This document shows, one piece after another, positions 1 through 10,496 of a stretch of DNA of 64,000 bases. Source of the DNA: Asterias rubens (taxonomy: Eukaryota > Echinodermata > Asteroidea > Forcipulatida > Asteriidae). The stretch covers positions 21,087,555-21,151,554 of the forward strand of contig NC_047063.1 of the NCBI RefSeq assembly GCF_902459465.1. The letters are read 5' to 3'. Within the stretch, counting starts at the first letter, position 1, and each line of letters starts with the position of its first letter. The position numbers and the translations under genes were made by a program. Under the pieces are notes generated by a model. That model was not told the DNA's origin and searched no databases. It saw only the letters and a list, made by a program, of their open reading frames with translations.

Positions 1-333
1 CATGAAAGTTCTTCCTTATAAAAAAGCAGGATTACCAACCAAATTTCCATTCGTTGCATGTTGCTTTCTTACTGGTATTCAGCTGCTGTTTGCTTGTCCT
101 GAAAATTATGTAGAAATTTGGTTGGTATTCCTGTTTTTATCAAGGGAGAAAGTTCATGCTAAGCAATTTGTTGTGCTTAGCAGCGCTACATGTATGAAAC
201 TGGGCCCTGGTCATGCTGGTCTTGGCTAAATGTGCAGTATCATAGCTACTGTACACTGTACAGTAAGAAGCGTCTATTACTATTACCACATTTTGAGTTA
301 TAATTATCTATCGCTATTCTTGTTGTCAATCAG
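1..333 (+). other. Intron of SLC35C1 (partial)
   Basis: Non-coding sequence upstream of the first visible SLC35C1 exon. It holds a fragment of the GGGCCC-ended foldback repeat at about 155-225 (gctaagcaatttg and tgggccctgg motifs). No other exon is supported. Confidence 0.6.
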
Positions 334-450
334 GTGATGCCTCTGTCAATCTTCTTTGTTGGGATGATTACATTGAACAACCTTTGTCTAAAGCATGTCG
401 GCGTAGCATTCTACAACATCGGCCGCTCACTTTCAACAGTATTCAATGTG
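334..450 (+). CDS. SLC35C1: GDP-fucose transporter, internal exon (first in window)
   Basis: This 39-codon exon is preceded by an AG at 332-333 and followed by a GT donor (gtaag) at 451. It begins with [16 protein letters not shown] and ends SLSTVFNV, which matches the middle transmembrane region of SLC35C1, the Golgi antiporter that imports GDP-fucose in exchange for GMP for fucosylation. The phase is 0 at both ends. The exons encoding roughly the first 100 residues must lie left of the window, because nothing in 1-333 continues the reading frame. Identification rests on family similarity across all three exons. Confidence 0.93.
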
Positions 451-746
451 GTAAGATTTGAATGCTTTCGTCTAAATAAAATAAAAGAGTTTTCTAGTTA
501 TTATTTTTTTTTTCCATTTCTCAATCAAAAGACAAATATGAACATTACAGAACTAAACTTTTTATTTTTTTAATGGATTTCTGAGGCAGGAGTCCTTCAG
601 TTGAATGATGAATTCTTCTGGAAACTCAAAACCTGGGCCAATATCATAGCTACTGTACATGTACATAATGTATACATGAAACAATTTTGCAGACCAGAAT
701 AAGGTTAGTAGCCAAAATATCATACTTCATGTACTGTCAGCATTAA

Positions 747-955
747 CAGGGCCACTAATTTTATAGAGCCGTTTAGCGCAAAAAGTAACTGAGCGCGCAT
801 CAATTATTCTCAGTATAATCAGTTACCGGAATAAGGTTACCAGCTACAATAGCATTCAACAAGAACGATTTGTAGCTTGTATCCTGCTCATTTATGCTAA
901 GCAGAAATTTATTAAGCAATATTTGCTGCTTAAGCAGCTCCATGAAATGTTGCCC
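747..955. repeat. GGGCCC-ended foldback/MITE copy in an SLC35C1 intron
   Basis: The left end reads cagggccactaattttat and the right end is an imperfect inverse (cagctccatgaaatgttg). The inner arms carry gcttaagcag and gtttagcg motifs. The same ends and subterminal gcttag motifs recur at 9730-9850, 22243-22434, 41828-42062 and 57192-57391, so this is a dispersed inverted-repeat element with no coding capacity. Confidence 0.6.
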
Positions 956-1050
956 AATGGTTTCCTAATCAGTTTTGCTCACTTCTCAGCTCTTTATGAA
1001 ATCGGCCCATTGCAGAGAAACTAAAACCTTGCTGTTTTTTTTATATTCAG

Positions 1051-1159
1051 ATCTTGTCGTACGTTTTCCTAAAGCAAACCACATCGCTACGAGCTTTGGT
1101 GTGCTGCTGTGTAATCATCGGGGGCTTCGTACTTGGGGTTAAAGAAGAGGATAGTGCAG
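1051..1159 (+). CDS. SLC35C1: GDP-fucose transporter, second exon in window
   Basis: The exon follows a pyrimidine-rich acceptor ending ttcag at 1050 and precedes a gtaag donor at 1160. It reads ILSYVFLKQTTSLRALV, then a hydrophobic stretch ending GGFVLGVKEEDSA. The LSY..LKQTTS segment and the GGF.LGV segment are characteristic of SLC35C1 orthologues and follow directly on the previous exon in frame. It ends with one base of a glycine codon completed by the next exon. Confidence 0.93.
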
Positions 1160-1265
1160 GTAAGTGACCGTTGACCTTAAACAACCTTTTATCTGCTGCA
1201 CGCTTATACTATTTTAAGTTGAGGTCTACTGTAACGCCAGGTGAAAAAATCTTCTGAGTAGTGTT

Positions 1266-1281
1266 GGTTCTGAAAAGAACC
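1266..1281 (-). repeat. Histone-3'-end-like stem-loop in an SLC35C1 intron
   Basis: A perfect 6-bp stem with a 4-nt loop. Read on the minus strand it is GGTTCT-TTTC-AGAACC, the form of the metazoan histone mRNA 3' stem-loop. Two more copies are at 15273-15288 and 40622-40637. Here the flank is AACACTAC instead of ACCCC, so this is the most degraded copy. Confidence 0.5.
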
Positions 1282-1350
1282 CATTAGTCAAACCCAGGTT
1301 TGACTAATTTGTTGTTGACCATTTTTTTATTTTTTTTTGTCTGCCTGTAG

Positions 1351-1898
1351 GTGTGTTATCCTACACAGGAGTGATCTACGGTATCTTGGCTAGCCTCTTC
1401 GTCAGCCTCAACGCCATCTTCACCAAGAAGACTCTGTACGTGGTGGAGGACAACATCTGGCGTCTCATGTTCTACAACAACATCAACGCCATCCTGCTCT
1501 TCATCCCGCTTGTTTACATCACAGGCGAGTTCAGCGTGGTGTGGAACTTCCCTCATCTGTACAATGGCCACTTCTGGGCTCTCTTGACCATCAGCGGAGT
1601 ATTCGGATTCATGATCGGGTTCGTGACGGGACTCCAAATTAAGGTGACCAGCCCGCTCACCCACAACATCAGCGGGACGGCCAAGGCATGCGCCCAAACC
1701 ATCCTGGCTGTGACGTACTTTCAGGATGTGAAGACCGCCCTCTGGTGGTTCAGTAACTTCATGGTTCTGGGTGGATCGGGGCTGTACAGTCATGTCCGCC
1801 GGCAGGAGATGGTGAAGGAACACAACGCTAACTTGAAAGCTGAGGCACAAGATGCAAAGGCAAATGGTCCAAATAAGTCCGTCAAAATTACCGTTTAG
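1351..1898 (+). CDS. SLC35C1: GDP-fucose transporter, terminal coding exon
   Basis: This exon encodes about 180 residues and the stop codon at 1896-1898, starting after an acceptor ending gtag at 1350. It carries the hallmark C-terminal half of the family: a helix with SLNAIFTKK, the IWRLMFYNNINA segment, and GLQIKVTSPLTHNISGTAKA followed by the last helix with WWFSNFMVLGGSGLY. These are the most conserved residues of GDP-fucose transporters. Several hydrophobic helices are visible, as expected for a ten-helix nucleotide-sugar transporter of the Golgi membrane. The C-terminal tail after the last helix is hydrophilic and lineage-specific. The codons are clearly GC-richer than the flanking introns. 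About 257 residues of a protein usually near 360 are in the window, so this is the 3' part of the gene. Confidence 0.96.
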
Positions 1899-2119
1899 AT
1901 GCAGCTGAAAAGTTGGTGACCCTGTTTAAGCTCAAGAATTTTTTAATTTTTGTTGTTCATCCCAAATTGTTTGAAATATGCCCAGTCAGTTTCCCTTGTG
2001 GATTATTACTTGATATTAAGTAGGAACAGTAATATTATCGTCTTCAGGCAATCTCCTTACACCAATACTGCTTCCGTACCTTGTACAGAAAACTGGGTGC
2101 AATCCCTGGCTATACAAAA

Positions 2120-2275
2120 GTTGTATACAGTTATATGACTTTTGACTGGTGCCCAACAAACAAAGATAGCGATAAAATTAATGGGGAGACCGCCATAATA
2201 GGGCTAGATAGTCCTGCTGGTAGAGCACCAATATTTAAACCTGCCGGGGTAAGTTTGTCTTTGTTTATCAAGATT
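2120..2275 (+). repeat. tRNA-derived SINE copy (family S1), degraded
   Basis: A degraded copy of the unit seen better at 2760-2985. Shared blocks are gggagaccgcca, gggctagatag, a D-arm-like tggtagagca and the 3' segment gtctttgttta. The B-box region is damaged (aaacctgccgggg), so it is not a functional tRNA. Confidence 0.5.
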
Positions 2276-2624
2276 TGAAATCTGTTTGAAATCATTTTGC
2301 AGTTGCTTTTGCTTTATAAAAAAACTTTTAAAGCATTCATTAATTTTCAAACATTGAAAGATTTTGTCACTCATCGACCTCAAGTATCTCTGTTAGAAAA
2401 TTGTACTTAATTTGGCTTTTGTTCTTTAACATTATGTGGAAGAAAATGTTTTGTTACCTTTTTTGTTTAGAGACTTTAGATTTTAAACAGACTATAATGA
2501 TGTCTCAAGCAGTAGTGGTTTTACTGCTTTAAAACAAAACATGTATTCGTAAATATTTAATTTTGTTTCTTAGGCAACAGGGTATTCTGGAAAAGGTCCC
2601 ATTCGTTTGTGTGATGCTGCATCA

Positions 2625-2755
2625 GTTTTTTGGGCGTTAAACAAAGAAGTATTGACTAGAGCGGGAATCGAACCTGCCCCTCTGCTTTTACGTGCCATGC
2701 TCTACCAACTGAGCTATCTTGCAGTTGGTGGTCTCTTTATATTATCTTTGTTCAG
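2625..2755 (-). repeat. tRNA-derived SINE copy (family S1)
   Basis: The minus strand reads agctcagttggtagagc (D-arm/A-box), then an anticodon-like hairpin and gcaggttcgattcccgc (T-arm/B-box), ending in ctctagtcaat plus tttgttta. The acceptor stem does not pair properly, and the same extended tail occurs at other copies. This is therefore a SINE and not a tRNA gene. Confidence 0.65.
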
Positions 2756-2759
2756 GGGA

Positions 2760-2985
2760 ATGGTTGCATGGGTTCTGACTGCCACACCCACCAAAGATAT
2801 TGACAAAATATGGAGACTGCCATCACATAGGGCTTGATAGCAGTTGGTAGAGCGCTGGCATGTTAAACCAGAGGTCGCAGGTTCAAGTCCGCTCTAGTCA
2901 ATATTTGTCTTTGTTTAACCACAAAACATTAATACTTTACCCAGTCAGTTTCCCACGTGGTGTATTGCTTGACAGTAAGAAGTTG
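2760..2985 (+). repeat. tRNA-derived SINE copy (family S1), best preserved
   Basis: Blocks in order are: a 5' segment with caaagatattgacaaaat and ggagactgcca; agcagttggtagagcgctgg (A-box); a loop containing atgttaa, suggesting a tRNA-Asn(GTT)-like ancestor; gcaggttcaagtccgctc (B-box); tagtcaatatttgtctttg; and a tail ending cccagtcagtttccc. It lies head to head with the minus-strand copy at 2625-2755. Other copies are at about 10190-10400, 23530-23640 and 29165-29330. Confidence 0.7.
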
Positions 2986-3011
2986 TGTCAGACAGATATG
3001 CAATTTGCAGT

Positions 3012-3101
3012 GGCAAAACAAAGGGGCAGGAAAATGCTCTTGACACAATGTTTGTTGGCAAAAAAAAGGGGCAGGAAAATGCTCTTGACACATTATTTGT
3101 A
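3012..3101. repeat. 45-bp tandem duplication (2 copies)
   Basis: Two adjacent 45-bp units share aggggcaggaaaatgctc followed by ttgacaca. The first begins ggcaaaacaaa and the second ggcaaaaaaaa. No function is inferred. Confidence 0.8.
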
Positions 3102-3654
3102 AAGTGCTTTTCAATTTTCTACGGAACATAAACCCTGAGAAATGAAAAACTAAAAGAGAAAATCATCTGATCCGCTGAGAAGATGCGTGTCTGGTAAGAT
3201 TTTTTAGGCACATCTTTGATATAAATTTTAAAGGTAAACTTTAAAAGACCCACCATACAGTTTAGGGTAATATTTTTGTAGTTTAAACAAATTATATTTT
3301 CTGTGATGTAAATATTCAGTATTTTACATTCCAATTTTTCGTTTTTTTTTTAAATAGTTTGTAAGATTTTGTTTAGTTCTTATAGAGGGGTGTTTTCATT
3401 TTGAAAGCTATTTATTAACGAGTTTTAATAAGTTATTTTTGGGGAGGCCATAAAGACTCATAACGAATGACATTATTGTCTGCCAACGTTTGTCACATCG
3501 GTCCATGAACAGACCCTTTATATATTTTTTGTTGTAATACAAACAAACAAAAGAACTGTGGCCTGGCGGCCCAAAAATGTTTCATTCTCAAAGCATCCAC
3601 AAGGCAGTGTTATTCTCCATGTTTGAGAAAATAATGGACTTTAATTAATGAACC

Positions 3655-3810
3655 TTGAGTGAGATGACGACAATAGTCCAATTTCAGGAAAAAACCCATG
3701 CAATCAGGTAGGGCTTGAAAACCCAATCCACGTATTTGTGATTAGAATCGGGGTCCTGGAGGCAGAAGGCAAGGAAAGATAACACTACGCCAACCCGACC
3801 ACCTTGAGTG
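3655..3810 (-). repeat. tRNA-derived SINE copy (family S2)
   Basis: The minus strand carries a ggttggcgtagtg A-box-like block, a degraded B-box (accccgattctaatcac) and the downstream core ggattgggttttcaagcc, then ctacctgattgcatggg. The same core, with an intact B-box, is at 59478-59645. Confidence 0.55.
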
Positions 3811-3951
3811 TAACGATCTAGCATTATCAACAACAAAACTTTCATTTGTCGATTCCATTTCCAACTAAACTCTCACAATAATTGGGCCATAAATGACTTC
3901 AAGTTTTCTGCCTAAAAATATGTTGGTCCTTTTCCTTGCATATGACTGTAG

Positions 3952-4359
3952 TTAAAGGAACACGTTGCCTTGGATCGGACGAGTTGGTCTATAACTGAGC
4001 ATTTGTAACCGTTTTTTATAAATGCATATGGTTGGAAAGATGGTTTAAAAGTAGAATACAATTATCCACACAAGTTTGCCTCGAAATTGTGTGGTTTTCC
4101 TTTTACTGCGCGAACTAACACAGTCGGCCATTTATGGGAGTCAAAAATTTGACTCCCTTAAATGGCCGACCCCGTTAAGGCCCATTAGTCGACGAGGTAA
4201 AAGGAAAACCGTGCAATTTCGAGGCATGTTTGTGTGGATCATTGTACATGTGTATTCTACTTTTACAACATCTTTCTACTCATATGCATTTTATAAAAAA
4301 CAGTTACAAACGCTTTTCAAAGACCAACTCGACCGATCCAAGGCAACGTGTTCCTTTAA
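3952..4359. mobile_element. Long-palindrome MITE, family M2, full copy with TTAA ends
   Basis: The element is bounded by TTAA at 3952-3955 and 4356-4359 and begins aggaacacgttgccttgg, with the exact inverse at its right end. Almost the whole 400 bp is one inverted repeat. The arms contain tggttttccttttac and cctcgaaattg, and the centre is a perfect hairpin around tttgactcccttaaatgg. It has no transposase, and the ORFs across it are palindrome artefacts. The TTAA target duplication suggests mobilisation by a piggyBac-type transposase (inference). Other copies are at 12375-12702, 16361-16712 and a half copy at 18790-18990. Confidence 0.85.
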
Positions 4360-4588
4360 AGGCAGTGGATACTATTGGTATTTACTCTAAATAATTATTG
4401 GCATAAACCTTACTTGATATCAACAAGCAACGAAGAGCTGTTGATAGTATAAAACTTTGTGAGAAACGGCTCCCTCTGAAGTAACGTAGTTTTTGAGAAA
4501 GAAGTGAATTTCCACGAATTTGATTTTGAGGTCTCAAAATCAAGCATCTGAACGCACACAACTTCGTGTGACAAGGATGTTTTACCAT
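4356..4588 (+). mobile_element. MITE family M1, 3'-truncated, abutting an M2 copy
   Basis: It starts TTAA then aggcagtggatactattg and follows the M1 consensus through the blocks gagaaacggctccctctg, gtaacgtag and gcacacaacttcgtgtgac, then loses similarity near 4588. Its left TTAA is the same four bases that end the M2 copy at 3952-4359, so one element landed in the target duplication of the other. Confidence 0.75.
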
Positions 4589-5525
4589 GACTACGCTACT
4601 TTTTGCCTGGCAAATCATGACGTAAACAGTGGTTCGTCAACAGAGGGCAGTTTGAATGTAAACATGGGTCACATCGTCTACAGAATTGTTCATCATTCTT
4701 AAAAGTATTGGTTATAAAAACTTACTCAGTTAGAAGTACAGCAGCTTATAATAGTAGCAAATAGCATTTTGATAATGTGGTTATCATATTATTGAAAAAG
4801 ATATCAGTTTTTATCAAAACAGTTTGAATCTGAGAAGCATTACTCCGTAGAAACGTTTCTCAAGATTGTGTTTTCTTATTGTGGATTATTCTTGTTGTGT
4901 GGTCATATCCACTCTGGATTTTCCCCAATATCTCAGAAATACTACCAGCTTTTGGAACCAAATTTTCACATGTTAGTTTTATGTTTTTCTATATCTAAAT
5001 TTATATGGGATTAAACCAATTGAATGGTTTCAAAAACCAAAGGAATACTTTGCCTTTAATGAATTTGAGATTAAAGTGTTTATACGGGATCCTTTGCAGA
5101 ATGCAAATATTTTATCTGGGGATTCTTACTTGTCCTTTATTGTCTTTCAAAATCAAAAAGATGGAATTACACCCAAATATAGACTTAAATTTGTATATTT
5201 AGTATCTTGTATCGGGATAAATGTGAAATAAACTGAGTGTATTGTTTGTTTTGTTAAAATTTGTATTTTTGAATGAATCCTTTTGTCAAGTATAGAATGA
5301 ACATTTGTTGCACACAGAGGCCTTAGGCTAGCCCAACTAACAATTTTTTTTAAAAGCTTTATCTTAGTTCCAGTGAATGTCAAAACTTTCACTTTATTCT
5401 GTGTATTCTAACCTTACTTCTTCAAATGGAGATTGACATATAAGAAAATAATATATCGTGCGAGTGCATCTTTGCGTAAAATAAGAAACCCTGGATAATG
5501 CACTCTATCAGTGGCAGCCAATGAT
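4589..5525. other. Gene-free, AT-rich stretch
   Basis: No exon, RNA or repeat that I can recognise. It includes an aataaa followed by a GT-rich run near 5225-5255, which could be a polyadenylation site for a plus-strand transcript. Confidence 0.4.
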
Positions 5526-5692
5526 CAGGGCCCAATTTCATGAAGCTGTTGAGCTTATAAAAATACCGCTTACAAAATGAGTAGGCCCCAGTCAACACAA
5601 TGTAAGCTTCCTAGAATTTCTGCTGGCGACATGTTCCTGCTAAGCAAGATTTGTTTTTTTATAGCTAGATTTTGTGCTTACAGTAGTACAGG
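5526..5692. repeat. GGGCCC-ended foldback repeat, degraded copy
   Basis: It begins cagggcccaatttcatgaag and carries the internal gctaagcaagatttg block, but the right terminus is not recognisable. It lies immediately left of the M1 MITE at 5694. Confidence 0.45.
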
Positions 5693-5693
5693 C

Positions 5694-6059
5694 TTAAAGG
5701 CAGTGGACACTATTGGTAACTACTCAAAACAATTATCAGCATAAAACCTCACTTGATAACGAGTAATGGGGAGAGGTTGATAGTATAAAACTTTGTGAGA
5801 AACAGCTCCCTCTGAAGTAACGTAGTTTTCGAGAAAGAAGTAATTTTCCACAAATTTGATTTCGAGACCTCAAGTTTAGAATTTGAGGTCTCGAAATCAA
5901 GCATCTAAACGCACACAACTTTGTGCGACAAGGGCGTTTTTCTTTCTCGCAACTTCGACGACCGATTGAGCTCAAATTTTCACAGGTTTGTTATTTTACG
6001 CATATGTTGAGATACACCAACTGTGAAGGCTAGTCTTTGACAATTACCACTGCCTTTAA
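5694..6059 (+). mobile_element. MITE family M1, full-length copy (366 bp) with TTAA ends
   Basis: TTAA at 5694-5697 and 6056-6059 flank inverted termini aggcagtggacac and the shortened inverse ccactgcct. The internal order is: gataacgagtaatggggag, gagaaacagctccctctg, a central hairpin with gagacctcaagttt facing its inverse, gcacacaactttgtg, cgcaacttcgacgacc, and gttgagatacaccaac. It is non-coding. This is the reference for the family; other copies are listed at 13657, 28196, 56147, 58218, 58311 and 60972. Confidence 0.9.
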
Positions 6060-6303
6060 TGAGTTTCCAATGGAAGTGCCATTTGCAAAATGAAAATGGT
6101 CTTGCCTTCTCAAAGATGAAATTAAGGCCTAGTAACAATAGTTTCTTACTATTAGAGGACAAAGTAAACATCCACAATACGCAAAATGAGAAGGACCAAA
6201 GGTAAGAGTCTACAAATTACATTTTGAGATCAATAATTCATCGATATTTAATGACAGATTTCTTCTCCATTTTTCCTGATTAATTTAGTTTCCAGTTCCT
6301 ATC

Positions 6304-6635
6304 TCGTCGTGTGCCCGGCAAAAGGACGTAAGGGAAAGTTCCCGGCAGAAGGACGTAAGCAATTTATGTTAAAATTTGTGTTTCAAGAATTATGAGCGGG
6401 AAAGTTTGGTAAATTTGTTGCCATGCAAAAGTCATTCTAGAAAGGTTAAATTCTGCATGGGGAATGGGGAAACATGTCTTCAGGGTAATTCTAGCAAAAG
6501 AACAAACAAAAATGACATATTTTTCATGTCAGGAGCCATTTTGTTGCTTACGTCCTTTTGTTACTGGGACGAACTACTTTATGTTCCCGGCAAAAGGGCG
6601 TAAGGCCTTACGCCCTTTTGCCGGGCACACGACGA
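6304..6635. mobile_element. TIR element with CGTCGTGTGCCCGG ends
   Basis: The ends tcgtcgtgtgcccggcaaaa and its inverse at 6611-6635 form TIRs of about 30 bp extending to gacgtaagg. The terminal motif cccggcaaaaggacgtaag is repeated internally in direct and inverted orientation (6339-6359, 6545-6570, 6583-6602). No transposase is encoded, so it is probably a non-autonomous DNA transposon. Confidence 0.75.
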
Positions 6636-7414
6636 TCTTATGACCATCTTGCTCCTTAAAAACCGTTACAGCCAAAGCAATCACTATCATCAACAAAGTT
6701 AATTATTCATGCAACCACTTCTATGAAAGGTCAAAGGTCAGAAATGGACACACTGATTTGTGTATTTTAATACACAAATCAAAAGCATTACTAATAACTT
6801 ATATATTAGGTGCAATAGCAAATGTTATTGTATAAGACACTATAATGCTGCAGGGTATTGGTTATCATGGTAAAAAAAAAATCAGAATTACTCTAATGGA
6901 ATCATCAACATTAACTTTTACAGGCAAAAAAATGTAGGTGATGGTGAAATTTAGAAAACAAGTTTGGTTCCCAGAGGACGCCCTCTATTGGCTGAATAGT
7001 CATGAGGTGCATGTCAATACGTGCCAACTCAATGTAAGAATGTCTTAAAACAAGACTAGAGCATGAAGTCCTTCACGTTTATGCTCAACCCACAATGCAC
7101 AAAGAAAAAATATCGTGTTTGTGTCAACAAAATACATTAAAATTTAATATTATTCACCTTTGATTAATTATTTTGAAATTTTTGGCAACTTCCTGGATAA
7201 ACCCTGACCACATAAATCAAACATCTCTTTCTCTAAATGATTTTCATGTTATACCGTTATGTCAGTGCAAAAACCGAGCATCTCCTTAAAAGCATTTAAG
7301 TACACGCGAGTTTGAAATTGCCCAAGTTTTTGTATTTCGCTTAAAATAAACCGGCTATATTATGCTTCAAGGTACAATTTTCTTTTTAATAATGTCTTTA
7401 ATAATAATAATGAA

Positions 7415-7800
7415 CCATTTTTGTAGAGCGCATATCACAATTACAGAGAAGTCTCTATGCGCTTTGAGATGAAAACAAAAGAGAAGTAAAAGTTAATAGA
7501 GATGGTCCTGACCTCTGGTGTTTCTGTTTAGTGGAGTGCGAGTTTGAATCCCGGTCGTGACACTTGTGTCCCTGAGCAAGACACTTAACTATTATCAGAT
7601 TATTGCTTCTCTCCACACAGGGGTGATAAAATGGGTACCTGTGAGGGCTGAGATGGTTCTTGCGATTGGTTTAGCCGAGTAGTGCATTGCGCACAGGCTG
7701 TATACTCCCTAGAGACCTGAGATGGTTTAAGAAATGAAGGCTCACAGGACCAAGGGTAATAATGTTGGAAGTGCTTTTAGACGCCTTTTAAAAATTAAAA
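7415..7800 (+). repeat. SINE-like composite repeat (family S3)
   Basis: An (ATT)n-like tract is followed by tagagcgcatatcacaat, then gcgagtttgaatcccggtc (B-box-like), the block ttgtgtccctgagcaagac, and a core with gattggtttagccgag. Similar blocks occur in inverse orientation at 14661-15040 and 22925-23210. It looks like a tRNA-related SINE with a long body. Confidence 0.45.
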
Positions 7801-9729
7801 AACAAACCGGACCAGAGCATTTGCGTGTTTTTGCAAAATAAGGATTTTGTACTGTGATCATATATTTTGGACTGACACATTGATATGTTAGAATTGATTA
7901 TTGACAGTGCTGGTGGATTTAAGGCCATTGTTTTTTTCTTGACTCTTACAACAGGGACTCAACTACAGTGCTGGTTATTTATTAAAAAATAATGAAATTA
8001 AAAATGTTGACCCTTTTTGTAAGTTTGTGACCGACCCTTGCATCAAGTAAAAAACATTCAAAAAGTGCAACAGGAATACAGAATAAAGTCATCAAAAATA
8101 AATATGGCAGTGTTGTTTCATTGCGCTCTCCAAAAACATTAGATGCATTTAAATGCTATAACCTCTGACTGTTACTGCATCAATTACCTGCATAAATAAC
8201 GTCCACTGCAAGCAGGTCAAAGGTTATAGGTCAAGGCACCAAGTTATTCAGATAAAGTGCAAGTGGAAAACACCTTTAACCAATTAACAAAACTTTACAA
8301 CAGAAAAAAAACATAATGGGAGACTTTGGGGACACTTGCTGGCAGCAGAAAAATACCAGGTAAATTTAAAATGTTTGCATAGTTCTGAGCCCTCGAACAG
8401 CACATGTCCGAGAACTTTGGATTAACCTGGTTAAGCAATCGTTAAGTCTGGTGCCATCTAATGTCCCCAAAAGTTTCCCATCCAGCCAATAAATATTATA
8501 ATGCCTATAAATAAATAAACATTGAGCATAAATATCAAAACACAAACGGCTAAGTGTACAACGATTAGTTAGTAAACACATTTATTCCTTACATGTAAAA
8601 AATATAGAGTTGTTAAAACAGCAATTATAATTTCCTTTGTACAAGCAGACAAAACTCTGACTGTCAAATGTTCGTAATCTATGGCAAAACATAAAGCATG
8701 CAACCACTTTAAATATATTATTTAATGAACAATCAACTGCAATTGCTCTTTAAAACAGGTAGCATTTTCCTATTATGACTTGTCTAAACCAAAGGTTTTC
8801 TTCTTCAGCACGCAAATAAAATTAGCAATAAATAAAAATACATTTTATATTGTTGCTATATTAATGTAGGAAAATCAATTCAATAATCAATTCCCTAATC
8901 GCCAATCAATTCCCTAATCGCCAATCAAAAAATGTATAATGACCTGTGAAAAACTGTCATTCTAAATCCAGGGATGAGAGTCTCAGCTGAAAAAAAGTCT
9001 AAAACTAGATCCAGATCTTAGGAAGTACTTGCAAAGACAAATTTTTAACACCCTTAGAGTTGGAGTTAAATGTTTCAAGGAACTTTTAGAAATAGTATCC
9101 CGAGTTTTAGAGAAATATATCAAAGAGCATGACTTATTTAATTTGGAGAAAAGCACAGCATTTTGATTCAATAACAAGGTAGGTTTTTCAAAGTTTGAAT
9201 TCAGATAAAAGAGTGAGCAATTTCATCCCTGTTAATTCTATGAGACACTGTGGGGCTATATTAGTAACCAACTTAGAAAAAGTATACTTCTTAATTGCTT
9301 ACTTTATCATATATCATACCATTTAATCTGGTTTGATTATTGACCCAATTTGCTTGACGTCATCGCCCATGATTTATCGCAGTTGTGCTATTTTGGGAGT
9401 CGGCTCCCTTGTGTGTTACTGATGCGTTATGCAAATCTTATGCGATGTAAGGCGTTGGATAGCGGGTGCAATTTAACTCCCAGATATGTACAGTAGATCA
9501 TGACAGAGCTGCCAACATTGTATCTTACAGTCAGTAAGATGTTTAAAATCACATCCAACACAATAGGGTAACGATTTTTATAAACAGGGAGTTTTTCAAA
9601 TTTGTTCATCGGAACATGGAGAGATTGGTTTATTTTCAAAGAGCTCTCGAAAGAATCAGTGAGAATTGGCAGCGCTAGCAGACAGTAGCCGCAAGCGACA
9701 TCATTGTAAAGATTTCCAACTTCATGAAA
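7801..9729. other. Gene-free, AT-rich stretch
   Basis: No gene or named repeat is recognised. An 18-bp direct repeat (ccctaatcgccaatcaat) occurs at 8892-8929. Confidence 0.4.
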
Positions 9730-9850
9730 CCAGGGCCCCATGGCTCTGCTTACCACAGAATTCCGTGCTTACGGAACCCTTGTAACACACAGTTCTTTAA
9801 TACGTAAGCGCAGAATTCAGCGCTAAGCAGAGCCATGAAATTGGGCCCTG
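9730..9850. repeat. GGGCCC-ended foldback repeat, short palindromic copy
   Basis: The left end ccagggccccatggctctgc and right end cagagccatgaaattggg are inverted copies, separated by a further inverted gcgcagaattc block. The right end is shared with a second degraded copy extending to about 10022, which finishes gaattgggccctgg. Confidence 0.65.
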
Positions 9851-10189
9851 TATGCACCAAAACTTGCCAAGCACAGAAAAAAATGTTGCTTAGCAAAACC
9901 AGGTTTCCAGTAAACATTCTAATGAGTTTACATTGTTGCCACTCTGGTACCCCACTAATCTTTTGCTTTGCAAATAAATTTGTAAAGCGGTATTTTTAAC
10001 AGCTTTCTGAATTGGGCCCTGGATCGGATGCAAACACACACTGCCGATTACATGGGTTGTAACATTGATTTGGATAGTAACCCATCTGCCTGCATTATCA
10101 GATTAAAAAACAAACAGATCAAGAAATATTTGTTTGAAGTCAAAACGGATTATCAGTAAGGTTAGAAGAGGCAGCCAACAGGTATGGCT

Positions 10190-10400
10190 TCTGACTGGCA
10201 TCCCTGAACAAAGATATTGACTTCTAGGGAGACCGCCAACATAGGTCTGGATTAGCTAAGTTGCTAGCGCTGGCCAATACTCCGGAGGTCGATGGTTAAA
10301 GTCCAGTCAATTTCTCTTTGTTCAAACCCAAACAATTAAAAAATTTATCCAGTCAGCTTCCTTTGTGGTTTTTGACTTGAGGTAAAAAGACTGCGAAATT
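10190..10400 (+). repeat. tRNA-derived SINE copy (family S1), degraded
   Basis: It shares gggagaccgccaac, ataggtctgg, a gttgctagcgctgg A-box remnant, tagtcc and agtcaatttctctttgttc, and the tail ccagtcagcttcctttgtgg, with the S1 copy at 2760-2985. Its B-box is degraded. Confidence 0.6.
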
Positions 10401-10496
10401 TCCCAAGGTCAGCACATGTTTTTCTATGGTATCAGGATCGTTTTCATGCTATCCAATTGAACATTAATTGAAGAGTAATTTTAGGTATAATTTTAG

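Larger units (their letters stand above)
1899..3951. other. SLC35C1 3' flank: SINE fragments, no gene
   Basis: Presumed 3' UTR followed by intergenic DNA. It contains three tRNA-derived SINE pieces, a 45-bp tandem duplication at 3012-3101 and a second SINE type near 3655-3810, listed separately. No second coding gene is visible. A polyadenylation-like aataaa followed by a GT-rich stretch near 5225 could be the end of a long 3' UTR, but nothing links it to the gene. Confidence 0.5.

Noticed and set aside
1356-1850. 164-codon open frame opposite SLC35C1
   Set aside because: An antisense shadow of the conserved terminal exon with no domain of its own.
2640-2735. Functional tRNA gene on the minus strand (good A- and B-box)
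   Set aside because: The acceptor stem does not pair, the anticodon arm is imperfect, and the sequence continues into a tail shared with several other loci. It is a SINE.
4076-4390. 104-codon open frame
   Set aside because: It lies wholly across the M2 palindrome and the adjoining M1 element. The same MPRNCVVFLLL start recurs at 16485 because the repeat recurs.
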